64,000 nucleotides of DNA from Amoebophrya sp. A120 (taxonomy: Eukaryota > Sar > Dinophyceae > Syndiniales > Amoebophryaceae): contig CAJINV010000004.1 in the NCBI GenBank assembly GCA_905178155.1, positions 9,158,300-9,222,299 of the forward strand. Reading direction: 5' to 3'. Both the position numbers and the translations under genes were made by a program. The notes beneath the pieces were generated by a model, which was not told the origin of the DNA, searched no databases, and saw nothing but the letters and a program-made list of their open reading frames with translations. Positions 43,901-54,600 of the stretch are shown here, piece after piece (position 1 is the stretch's first letter; every line of letters starts with the position of its first letter).

Positions 43901-46140
43901 AAAAGTTTGCTCGCGCGCGCGGCGCGCACTGCTCCATCCTTCGCACCTTCGCGCCGGCGCCTCGGCAGTTTCTATCTCGCACGGGCGACCGACAATTTTT
44001 TTTTTGGGGCGCGCCTGCACTTGCGCTATCCGCGGCTTCGCTGCTTCGGCCTCGCGCCTTTCTAATTTCTTGCACGGGTGGCCGACACAATTTTTTTTTC
44101 GCGCGCGTGCCGCGATCGTGCTCTTCTTCTTCGTTGCCCTACGCCGAAGGCCATACGTGTCTGTTCGCTCGCGGCTGGCCGGCGAAAATCTCTTTCATTC
44201 ACGGGCGCGCGATTTGGTTTCTTTGGTGTGGGCATTGATTTGGCGTGGTGTACTCGGGCTACCCCGGGTCGTGGGTCCACGGGCTTGATGTTGCCGAGTC
44301 ACTATTTCGGTGGGGCGCCGGCCGCCGCAAGTTGCAGGGCCTGTTGTTCCGGTCGTTAGGAAGGGCCCGCCTTGGCGGGCGGGTGCCCTTGAAATCGCGC
44401 CAGATGAACAGCCCGGGGCTCGTTGCCCTTGCAATCTCGCTGAAGTTGCTGAGGGGTGGCCTCCTTTTCAAATTGCACCCACGCAAGCATGCAGCGCCTG
44501 AGCGGCTGCCGGGCGCCTGGCCCTTGGCTTGGGGTTGAGCTCTTGTTGCGCGACTTGCCTCGCGCGCTTTGTGTTTCGTTTGAGGTCGATTCTAGGTGGT
44601 CGTGGGGGTGGTTTGCCTTTGAGGTCGCTCCAGAGCGGGTGCGGGGTGATCTGCCTCTGATGCGCTCTGGTGCGAACGGCTGAGAGGCGACTTGCCGTTA
44701 AAGCGGTCGAGGGACGACTTGCTTTTTGTTGCGGCTTCGCAGCGGCCACATCGGGCAGAATGGGCGTGAAATTGCGGCCGTTCTTCGGGCTTTATAGGGC
44801 AGTGCACGTGTGAGATTGCATGGGGCAAAGCGCCCTCTAGCGCGGCGCCATAGTCGGCAGGGCGCCCGGGAAAGGCTTCGTAGGGCCTTGCGCCCTTGAG
44901 CTTGCGTCTGCGTCGGGCCGCATAGGGCAGTGCGCCCGCCCTTGAAGATGCGGCTTGGGCCGCAGAGGGCGCCTCGCCCCTGGAATTGCACTGCGCCCGG
45001 GCGCCCAACCCCAAGGGCGATAAGTCCCGCTTTTGTGGTTTTCTGGCGGGCTATGAGAATCTCCTTGGGAGAAGGGGAGCGAGAGAGCGGGGGGAGGTGA
45101 AGGAAAAAGAAGCACATGAAGGAAAAAGAAGCACATGAAGGAAAAAGAAGCACATGAAGGAAAAAGAAGCACATGAAGGAAAAAAAAAAAAGAAAGAAGG
45201 AAAAAGAAAAGAAAAAGGAAGAGGAGGGGGAGGAGGGGAGGAGATTCTCCTGGGGGTCCAGGAGAATCTCCTTGGGCCAAGGAGATTCTCCGAGATTTTC
45301 CTTGAAGTCGCCCATGTGAATTTCACTATGGGTCGTGTACCTGTACGCGCATGTGGATTGGTCTTGCACATACTTACTTATACGTGCCCAGGCTCCTGTC
45401 ACGTTGACTTTGCTGGTGAAGATAGCAAGCAATTTTCCCCGGAACAATGGAATTCGCCGTCTACCACTACCACGACCGCCAAGCAGTACATCGCCATGTT
45501 CTCGCACGCCTCTGGAGTGGACCCCTTCGTCGTGATGCAAGTGCTGGCGCCACACTGCGTGTTTCTGTGGACCTTCAAGGCGGAGCTGATGTTCCTCCCT
45601 GGCCCGTTTTTCATGGCGTACGGCGTCAGCTGCGAGGCCGGCGTGATGAATCGGGGCAATCGTGCGCAGGCGATCAAGACCTGCAGCCGGCTTGCGGCCT
45701 CCCCCCTGCCGCCGATGTGCGCCCCGGAGGGTACTCGGACCAAATCCGGTTTGATTCTGCCGGAACTGAAGAAGGGCATGTTTCACGTGCGCACCGAGCG
45801 GCAGGCCGACATCCTGCCCATTTACCTGAATGGCAACTTTGAGGTGTGGCCGCCCACGTCAATAGTCCCCACATTCGGCCGCGTTGTGGTTCAGGTTTTG
45901 CCAGTGCTCTCCGTTTCGGCCGAGGAAGATCTGGACACGACGCGGACCAAAGTGCGCAAAGTGTTTCTCCGCGCGGCGGCGCGGCGGGCCGAGCTAGCGA
46001 CGAATTCCATGTCTCTGCGATTTTTGCTGAGGCACTTCTTCGTCTGGTTGCCTTTCTGGCTGGTGTCCTTTTTTGTCACGTGGAAAATGTTGGAACAGAT
46101 GTTTGAACAGGGTTACTGGTGCTTCATACACTATCTCTGA
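40930..46140 (+). CDS. PlsC-type glycerolipid acyltransferase
   Basis: Exons 40930-41846 and 45405-46140 give 550 residues, split by a 3.6-kb intron. The family transfers an acyl chain to lysophosphatidate or a related lysolipid in membranes. Residues 1-180 are disordered. Hydrophobic helices follow (LVFMFLRFYDFIRFFFVFFP, then GMVPAALVGISC). Downstream are family motif I as FSHASGVDPF (the H-x4-D catalytic pair, with Ser replacing the usual Asn before His), motif III as APEGTRTKSG and motif IV as ILPIYLNG. A C-terminal hydrophobic helix (FFVWLPFWLVSFFVTW) probably anchors the protein. Motifs I, III and IV are in the expected order and spacing. Exact substrate unknown. Confidence 0.85.
42680..44200. 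repeat. GC-rich degenerate minisatellite, unit about 90-105 bp
   Basis: About 14 units, each with a run of GCGCGCGCTGCGCGCGC or similar, a CTTCGCGCCAACGCCCT-like block, a CACGGGTGGCCGACA-like block and a short A/T tract (AAAAATTTTT). Long overlapping frames in all directions are a by-product of the repeat. The alternating CG runs are of the kind that can adopt Z-DNA. Confidence 0.8.
45098..45180. repeat. Tandem 19-bp repeat
   Basis: GAAGGAAAAAGAAGCACAT repeated about four times, running into a purine tract. Confidence 0.9.
45239..45300. repeat. Nested hairpins built on GGAGATTCTCC
   Basis: AGGAGATTCTCCTGG faces CCAGGAGAATCTCCT with a 4-base loop, followed by another GGAGATTCTCC. The same motif occurs near 42028-42048 and, in part, at 45055. 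It may mark the ends of a nested element. Confidence 0.75.
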
Positions 46141-46961
46141 TGAACAATCTCAGTAGAACGGAGCGAGACTGCTTAAAACTTGAATCACGTCGTGCTGGTG
46201 CAGGCACAAAATCAAAAACAACACGAAGGATAGGACGACTTTTGTTTTGTTTTTAGCGCTAAGGCTAGGCATGGCATCACTGCGCCGACCTCCAGACCGT
46301 TTTTGTTCGCTCTAGGAGAGTGTTGTGTGCAAGAACTACAATTCCAAGTGGTATTAAAGACAAGTCAAAGTAGCCCCTGGAACCCTTCTCGGGTCTTGTT
46401 CTACTCAATGTTACCTTTATTTCCCCATGATCGCCATCGTCTCGTTGAGTGACAGAGGAGCCTAGAGGCGCAGAGCAAAACGAAAAACTCGGCAACATAT
46501 CTTAACTTGTTTCTACTCATCGTGATCGTGGTCCTTGACCTGGTCTCGTCATCGTATCTTCGAGAGAGAAGCTCGACCACCGTTTTATTTCGTAAAAGGG
46601 TTGCACTGACTTGCAGTTCTTCTTCTTTACAAGTAAGTGCGAGTTGTAGTACACGTGAAAGTAGAACATAAAGGAAAAACTGCTGTTTGAACTGCTGCTG
46701 CCCGCTTCTTGTCACAGTACTCGCCATCTTCTTGTCACAGTTTTCGTCTTCTCCAACCCAAACCGAACAGGTAGAGATAGTAGACCTACTATAGCGTCTA
46801 TGTAGCTAACTCTAAGCTAGCTCACAATGCTGCCGGACGCAATTCTTATGTTGTGTCCTTCGGTGCTGTGTTGCATACTTCTACACTGATGCTCGATCGC
46901 ATTTTTTAAGAAAATCTTTTAAATCAATAAAATTCAAATCGCATTTCTGTTCAACAGAACT
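46141..46961. other. Intergenic, nothing recognised
   Basis: 820 bp, A+T-richer at the 3' end, no supported gene. Untranslated sequence of the next gene may start here. Confidence 0.5.
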
Positions 46962-49900
46962 ATGAGTCCAAAAAAAAGAATCTTCATGGTGCACCAGTCT
47001 GCGCCACAGAGGACAGTGGAGACGATGGACGCGCAAGTAGCCTATCAAATGTAAAAATGTCTGGGTCTGGAAGATTCTGAGACTTGTCATGCATGTTTTG
47101 TATTGGCCATGATGTCTGTGATGCATGCCCTAGCATCACAGATTTTTTGAGGGCTTCGCGATGCCTATTCCGCATGACAAATGCCCTCTCCGCGTAGCAA
47201 AAATTGCGTTTCCTTTGCTGCTCATGCAATACAGATTTTTTTGGAGTCCAAATTCAGCATCACCTCAGGGTTCCAGGGTTCCAAATTCAGCATCACAAAT
47301 TGCATTCTTCCAGACCCAGACATTTTTACATTTGATATAGCCGCGAAGATGACAACTTCAACTCCATCCAGCTGCAGTCCACCCTCCAGCACCTGTAACA
47401 AAGGGTCCCCGTCACAAGCAAGTGACCTACAACACGTAGGATCGGCGGGACGGGGTCGTGAAGTAGAGGTGGTTTCGGTTATTTCCTCCACTTCTTCTAT
47501 GGATGTGTCAGGATCGAAATCAACAAAATCGAAAAATTTGTGATGCATAAAATCGATACCAGTTGGACCCACAGTTTTCAAGTGGCGCATGACAAACTTC
47601 GGGAGCTGCAAAATCCAGTCTGGTGTCGTGCTGTTTGGGCAAAGAAGACTGCTCCTGTCATGCTGCTCTGGCAACGCGTCTTCTTCCCCTAAACAGGCTT
47701 GCAATCGATCTCATTTGCCTTCTCCCCAACACAGGCCTTCCGTGCCCTACATTTTATGCATTACAAGTTTTTCGATTTCGTCGATTTCGATCCTGACACT
47801 CCCATATCTTCCTGCCAAGTACAACCAGCTCCGCAGACCACGGATCAGGAACCAGCAGACCAGCAGCACGAGAAGTACTACCAAGATCAAGATGGAACAA
47901 ATTTTTTCCAGAAGGCTAGTAGTACAACAACGCAGCAAGCCCAAGCCGTCGAGATGTTGGCAGTCCCCACTGGAGGTGAAAGTGCTGCCACTGCAGCGCG
48001 AGGAGAAGGAGGACCTGCTACTCGTGGAGATAAGGAAGATGGCGCGTGTGCAGTCCAAGTTGTCCGAGCAGGAGTTTCTTCGTCCAACTGTTCGGGCGAA
48101 GATTTGCAAGGGCATATCTTCATGCAGGAGGATACAGCACGTCCACATGACATGAACGAGGATTCCCTGGAGTTGCAACCACACAACAAAATCAAGGGCG
48201 CGAAGAACGCGAAGGACAGCAAGACATCCTCCGCGGCCCCAACTACATTTGGCTGTCCTAGTACAACATCAGCTCTATCTACTACAACTACTACTCGTTC
48301 CTCCGCGCTGCGCCCGTCCGCCGCGCGAGTCAGCTTCGTGAGGCAGCGCCTGCAGGAGAAGCACCAGGAGCGGCTGCGGCAGGCCAAGCTGGTGCCGACA
48401 TTGCAGCGGTATGTCGCGGCGTGTCTTGCGATGGTGATGGCGTTTTCCTACGGGTGCTGGTCTTTCTCCAAAAGAACGCTGAACACCGCGGTTGCAGTAG
48501 TGAAAAACTTCTGGCGCGAACGAGCGGTCTACTTGGGCTACGTCTACAAGCTGGTCTTCAACAGCTTCTACTACGTGGAGGTGCTCATCCGGTCATCTTT
48601 CTCGTGGGGGAAAAGTGCAGTTTGCGCAGCTTGGGGTTTCATTTGCTCCTTCACAGCTGACATCGTCTTTCATCTTCTTCATACAGTACCATCGGGGGCT
48701 AGTTCTTCGTGTACTTCTGGTCCTCTGCAAGAAGAGGCACAGGCACAAAAGCCGGGAGCCGCGGCGAAAAAGCCTTCTTCAAAGATGACTACCAAGCGAA
48801 AAATGAAGGGGAAAACGAAAATGATAAACATGGGCGAACAACAAGAAGATCCGTTTTCACCACGACAGGCCGGCGGGACAGACACGGCATCAACATCTTC
48901 AAACCACGGGCACGATGAAAATCAAGATACCCCTTGTTGCGACGGGACTGTTGTTGTTGTAACTGTGGTGTGTCCACCACCTCCCGCGAACAACGGTCTT
49001 GCAGGCTTTTGGCTTCGACTGCAGCAGGCAGTGATATTTGCAACCACCGCTGGAACAAGTCAAATTCTTCTGCGAGTAAAAGGTGCAGCGGGGCAAGCGC
49101 TGGCTTTTCTGCGCCGAATGCAACTCGTTTACTGCCAACGCTGGAAAAGTAGAGCCAGCCGGCGGGGGCAGTGGTGGCAAGTGTTTTGCGTTTGCTTATC
49201 AAACGGAAAAATCCCCCCTCCCCATATCAAAACGGAATTTCTGATGCTGGATTTGTGTACACAAATCAGGTTTGTATTGCAGAGAAGCACTGCGGCCAGA
49301 TCCCCAGGCTAGGTAGGGGCGTATGGGTCTAGTTGTTCAGCATGGCAAGCGGCTCACTTTTAGGGCCAACAGCATGACAAATCGCCTCCATAGTGCGGCG
49401 GAAGCTTCTGCCCTTGTCTTCTTGCAAGACAAATGTGATTTGTGACCTCAAATCAGCAAGACAAATTTGCGGAAACATACCTTTTCGATATGGGGAGGGG
49501 GGATTTTTACTTTTGATATTGCTTGCGGCTTGTGGAGTTTCTTGCGCTCGTCACGTACCTCTGTTACAGCTGGGTATGCATTGCAAACATGTCTGGGTCT
49601 GGAAGAGTGCATATTTGTCATGCTTGTCTGGCATGACTCTTAAATCTGTCATGCACGTTACCCAAGAGAGCCGTTTTGCTGTCATGCAAAAACGCAGTTT
49701 GTCATGCAGAATAGGCAACACCTAGAAGCTCAAAAGCTTGTCATGCTGAGCCAGCAGTTGTGACCTTCATGATACGCCGCCCAGCAACATCACAAGTTTC
49801 CAGACCCAGACACTTTTACAATCCATACTGGGACCACTTGTACGACAACTACACCGCGACGACGTCCATTTTCTCGTCGTCCATGTGGTACAACAACTAC

Positions 49901-51448
49901 GCCGGGGGTCCAAGGGACGAAGGGAGAAGTACAACCACTACGGTTCTTGAGCACAGAAGCAACATGCTGAGTAAAAATTTACATTTTCCCAGCACGTCTC
50001 CCTCTCGCTCTCCGAGCAGCTCCTGGAGCGCCACGACGACCTCCGCGAAAGAGATGAAAACTAGCAGTAGCACTAGAGGACTCCTGTCTACTAGTACAAA
50101 AGGGAGCGAAGAAGCCGAAGGTTTTATTACCTCCCACGGGGGCAGGGGGACGATCACGAAGACGAACAGGAACAACTACAACCGGAAACAAGCGTCGTGG
50201 CTGCAAGTCCTTCCTCATACTGGTGCAGTGGAGAGGACGACGACTGTCGAGGAGGACTGCCTGCTCGGGGGTGAGCAGCGGAAGGAGCACGAGCAGGCGG
50301 TGGAGAACGAGAACAAACGCATCAAACGCAAGGAGCTACTAGTAACCGAAATCCACCAAGAGCAACACCATCATATTAGCCATCACCAGTACCGCAGCAC
50401 CACCAAGAGGATTTTTCTGTTTGCGAACGCGGAGAAGATCGCACTCGTGCAGCAAGAAAGTGGAACCGACGACGACATGGTCGTTGTTGAGCAGGTGCAA
50501 GAAGGGCTAACCGACGACGACATGGTCGTTGAGCAGGAGATGCTGGCAGGCGGGCCGGATGGTCGTGAAAAACAACTTACTATTTCGGAAGATGAAGATG
50601 ACACAGCCGTCGCAGCTGCGGAAATGTTTTTGAACACGGCGAGAACAGTATTACAGTGAAAAATGCCCCCACCCCCAAAGTTGCAAAAAATTGTGATGCG
50701 AAGTTTCCGAATGAAAACTTTTTGCCATGCATGAAAGGAGAAGTATGAATGTTTCTGATGCACAGTCTAGCTGTGTCTCGCATCGCTTGCATGAGAAGCG
50801 CCAGTCTTGCTGGGGTCTTTTGCAATACAAATTTTTGCTATTCACGATTGGAAGCCTGTGCTGCTGATAGATGCAAGAGGGCAAATGTTTCATTTGGAAA
50901 GGTTTGCAATACAAAATGCCACCAGGTGGCATTTTTCATTGTAATAAACAGCAAACTCAAATCCAGCTGCTGCGGGGGCGCCCGCCCTGGACGAGGTGCT
51001 AGGTACCACGCCTGCGTTAGCCGGAAGAACCACCACCACGACGTCTTCGGATGTTGCAGCCAACAAGGTGCTGGCCAGCAACATGGACAAGAAGGTGCTC
51101 GTCAGGGTCAGGCAGTTCGGCGGGAAAGAGGTGTCTGGAACTACTCGTGGTCCTGGGCGACGTGCAACAAGATTCAACCGACCTTCTGCAGTAGCTAGTA
51201 CATCGACCTCCGCGGTGGATGAAGAAGCCTCACGGCGGGCAATAACAATGAGCGCGTTTCTGCAACAGCAGACGGCAAAAAAGAAACGGGTCGGCGAAAA
51301 CGAAGAGAAGACGTCGCTGCAGAAACGAACCAAGGAGCAACAAGGCCGCGAAAAACAAAAGCGAAATTTGAAGGTGCGGATCACTAAGATATGCAATCAT
51401 GTCTGCTTCTGGGAGAATGCGCGTGTAGTTTGTCGTGGATTTACTTAA
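46962..51448 (+). CDS. Multi-pass membrane protein of unknown family
   Basis: Exons 46962-47042, 47343-47497, 47812-49196, 49524-49574, 49833-50648 and 50952-51448 give about 994 residues. All five introns are introners (families B, D, E, B and a singleton) and each restores the frame. Start taken at 46962 (MSPKKRIF), the first ATG after a stop at 46920. The N-terminal 270 residues are low-complexity. Three hydrophobic segments follow near residues 280, 320 and 350 (AACLAMVMAFSYGCWSF; YLGYVYKLVFNSFYYVEV; AVCAAWGFICSFTADIVF). Two shorter ones occur at LAGFWLRLQQAVIF and LALVTYLCYSW. The tail is acidic and Lys-rich. The end is uncertain: a GTGCGG donor at 51374 or a GTGTAG donor at about 51423 could splice onward, the latter in phase with the next gene. 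Family unknown. Confidence 0.65.
47043..47337. mobile_element. Introner, family B
   Basis: TAAAAATGTCTGGGTCTGGA and complementary end. Perfect TSD TAGCC. Removal joins AQVA to AKMTT. Contains a short internal duplication (GGGTTCCA then AATTCAGCATCAC, near 47250-47298). Confidence 0.9.
47498..47806. mobile_element. Introner, family D
   Basis: Ends TGTCAGGATCGAAATCAACA and complement, long TIR of about 50 bp. Perfect TSD TCTTC. Removal joins STSS to CQVQP; retention runs into a stop. Confidence 0.9.
49197..49518. mobile_element. Introner, family E
   Basis: Starts TATCAAACGG then AAAAATCCCCCCTCCCCATA; complementary 3' end. Perfect TSD TTGCT. Removal joins CVCL to RLVEF. Very similar along its length to the copy at 63178. 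Confidence 0.92.
49575..49827. mobile_element. Introner, family B
   Basis: CAAACATGTCTGGGTCTGGA and complementary end. Perfect TSD CTGGG. Removal joins CYSW to DHLYD. The exon before it is only 51 nt long. Confidence 0.9.
50649..50946. mobile_element. Introner, singleton family
   Basis: Ends TATTACAGTGAAAAATGCC and complement GGCATTTTTCATTGTAATA. Perfect TSD AACAG. Removal joins NTART to ANSNP. Confidence 0.9.
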
Positions 51449-51673
51449 CTAGGTATTTTAGATACATGCACTGGAATGCGCTCAAAGCATCGCAGTTCGT
51501 TTATTTGTGAAGGCGTCTCAATGCATACCTTGACCTCCCCCTCGCATGTTGGCTAGAAAATATGCATACCTCGCATGGGATTGGGATGAAATAACTCGCT
51601 CTACTTTATTTCCTACCCAGACGTGCCGGGCAGCTTCTTGAATTTTGGTGCTCATGCAACAGTAGAAAAACAA

Positions 51674-54600
51674 ATGTTCATGTTTTTGTTTGGTCTGTGT
51701 TCGACTTCGAGTCGTGAGAGTCAGTTAGCACAAGAAGTACGACGCATAATTCTATATTCCAAACGACCCAGAGGACAACATGTTTATTGCACATGCATAA
51801 TCGACCAAAAAAGGCTGGAGTTTTTGCGGACGAGCGCACGCGTCACAGCGCAGAAGAGGACGTCGACCGGCGAGGGTACCGGCACATCAGCAAGAAATAA
51901 ACGTGTTGAACACGAACAAAAGACGTCGACCCGCGAGGGAGCAAGAAATAAACGTGTTGAACACGAACAAAAACATCTTCAGAAGCAAAAGCAGAAAGTT
52001 CATTTCGTCGACGCCTCTGCTGCTGTCGATCACCTGAACGCGCTGGTCGGGGAGCTTCAAAAGAATAATAATGCGGACGTAATGAACGAAATGATCCAGA
52101 ACCTTGCCACCCACGCGGGGGAAAATGACGGCGCATTGAAGGACTATCTGGACCACATACCGCTGGACGAGCCAAGAGGTCAGGCTCCAGGTGGCGAGCA
52201 GTTGATGCATGAGGCCTGCTATGGATTGCAAAAGTATAATCTAGCTATAATTTGAATTTCACGAAATTATTTTTAGCTCTGCTCAGCATGACAAGAAATC
52301 AAGTGGAATTTGTCATTCTGCTTTACCTTCTTGGGAACGCGAACGACATTTGTATATATGCATGATTGCGATTAGTACGAGTGTGATACTTTTGCACTGG
52401 ATACCTGCGTACTGATGGCGTTGGACGAGCAGTTCCCGGATTTGCTGATATGCCTTGCAAATATGTTTGGGTCGGGAAAGAATGGGATTTGTGATGCAAG
52501 ATTTCGATCGTGGGAGATGCCAAAACCTGTATTGCACGAGCAGCAAAAAGAGAACTCAGAGTTTTGCCACCCCTAGAGGGCGCCTCTCATACCGGATAGG
52601 CATGAGCATGAAGAAAGCAAGCCTTCGTGTTCGTGATGCAAGCTGTGTTGCTAGCACATGCAGTATGTTGGCATGGCGAGTCATGTACAATTTGCATGAA
52701 GACACCCTCTCCCCCCCGATCTTCCAGAGAACCTGAACCGAGACATACTTGCAGTTGATTGCTGACATCGTGGGACGACAAAGACACTCCTGACAACCTA
52801 AATGACGACACTGTTTCGGTCGAACAAGAACATCTAAACCACATCTTCTACACCGAATCGGTGCCGGAGGGCAGCCCGCCCGATTACTCCGGGGAGGAGG
52901 GTGCGAACGGGATTAGATTGGACCGTTTCCGGGATGACGTGGCAAAGTACCAGGAAGCCGCCTACGGCGCAGTGGATCACGATCCAAATGATAATTTGAA
53001 GTTCAATACGGATGTGCCGGACGGGAAGCAATATATGACTCTCCCAGAGGGAGGCTATGGCTCGCTCAGGTGTTACAATGATTTCAACAGACTGTTAGTA
53101 CCGGGAATATGAAAGCGGAGTAGAGTTCGATTTGTAATGCAAAAGCCAAAGTCGCTTTGGCTTTCACTTTCAAAATTTGCATGAAATTTATTTATATTTT
53201 TCTATAATCCAATTCGGATTGGAATTATTCCAATCGCGATCTATCGCAGATGTAGCTAGTATCCTCATAGAACGACGATTTCCTTCGGACGGTCCAAAGT
53301 TCAGTAAAATTATCTAGCTAAATTTGCATATGCGAAAAATAGTTGGCCGTGGAGCAGAAGCTCAATCTGTACCATTTTGGTCGTCATGTCGTAGTCGCGC
53401 AAGACAAACGTGACGAGAGGACTGTTCTTTCATTGTAAACTACAGTTCTTAGATGAAGAAATTGCAACACTTGAGCAGGTGATAGAGGCATGAAGGAGTT
53501 TCTCATGGAGGCCCGAGCGAGTATACGGCACGACCCCGGCAATGAGAATGACCTTATCTTTCCTCCGGAAAATCGAAGAGACAACCAGATCGCTCCCTTT
53601 GAACTGAATGAAGACGCGCGAAGGGCCATGCTAGCGGCCTTGATCGAACAATACCCCAAAAGGTTTGACGGGGGATTTGCAAACGACTTGGATGGACAGA
53701 CTTCGCCCTTGGAGCATATCAACGACCTCAGTCACTACGTGACGTCGACGAGTCCCAACGGGATCGATATTTTATGGGAAAATCCCCCCTTCCCATACTC
53801 AAAGCGGAAATTTGTAGTTGCTGACTCTTCGTGTAGTACACAAGTCCATTTATATTGCATAACGGGAAACAAGGAAGGGCGCTTTGTAGTTTTCTGTAGG
53901 CGGAGATTTCTGTCGTGTCTGTTTAGGCCGGAGAGAAGGCGTCTGTGATGCCAAGCAGATGATCATAGGCAGTGCCTCCGACGTAAACAGGGTCGTTAGG
54001 ATCATCTAGTAGCTCAGATGTAGTTGTTATCCTTATCCTCGCAGCAATACAAAATGATCCGTGTATAATGCAAAAAATCATGTTACACAAATCTCTGACT
54101 CTGATTGAATATGGGGGCGAGGGTAGTGGATTTTTCATCTTCATAATCGAGAAGCTTGAACTAAAAGCCGACGTCACCGAAGACCAAGTCCAAGATCTCC
54201 TTCGAAGATTCGACGACACAGACGGCAAGTTCCACTGGAACGACGTGGACATGGACGAATTTCGCAAGGATTTCTACCACGCCATGCCTATTCCAGAGAA
54301 AAGTTGTACGCCCATATCAGCAAGAGGATATATAGAAAAATGATAAAATTATTCGTACAATTGGAATAGCGGGTGTTCTTTGATAGTTATATTTTTACGG
54401 CACAAAAAACTCCGTGAAGATGCTCGCATGGTATGGGTGTGCTTTTTCATCTTTTTCTCTTTGATAATGCCCGAGCAGTACCAGAGAGACCACGGGGAAT
54501 TGTTGCCCTACTACATGCGCAGCCACGAGCAAGTGGACGAAATGGAATTCTCCTCCCAATACCTCGCCCTGCCTGCAGAACGCGAAGGCGGAAAGGAGCT

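Larger units (their letters stand above)
41847..45404. mobile_element. 3.6-kb intron-like insertion rich in satellite DNA
   Basis: Bounded by the direct repeat GTCACGT (41840-41846 and 45398-45404); removing one copy and the insert keeps the acyltransferase frame (TEYSHV-DFAGE). A GT-AG reading (41840-45391) also keeps frame. It holds a nested inverted arrangement: TCAAGGAAAT and GGAGATTCTCC motifs near 42003-42050 return as complements near 45240-45310. The middle is GC-rich tandem repeat. No transposase seen. Confidence 0.7.

Noticed and set aside
42181-44288. Several long + frames (up to 360 codons) in the GC-rich region
   Set aside because: They run through the ~95-bp minisatellite in all frames at once and encode Arg/Ala-rich repeats; the region is inside an intron.
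44698-45786. A 362-codon minus-strand frame
   Set aside because: It overlaps the acyltransferase exon antisense and the simple repeats; the + strand carries the recognisable motifs.
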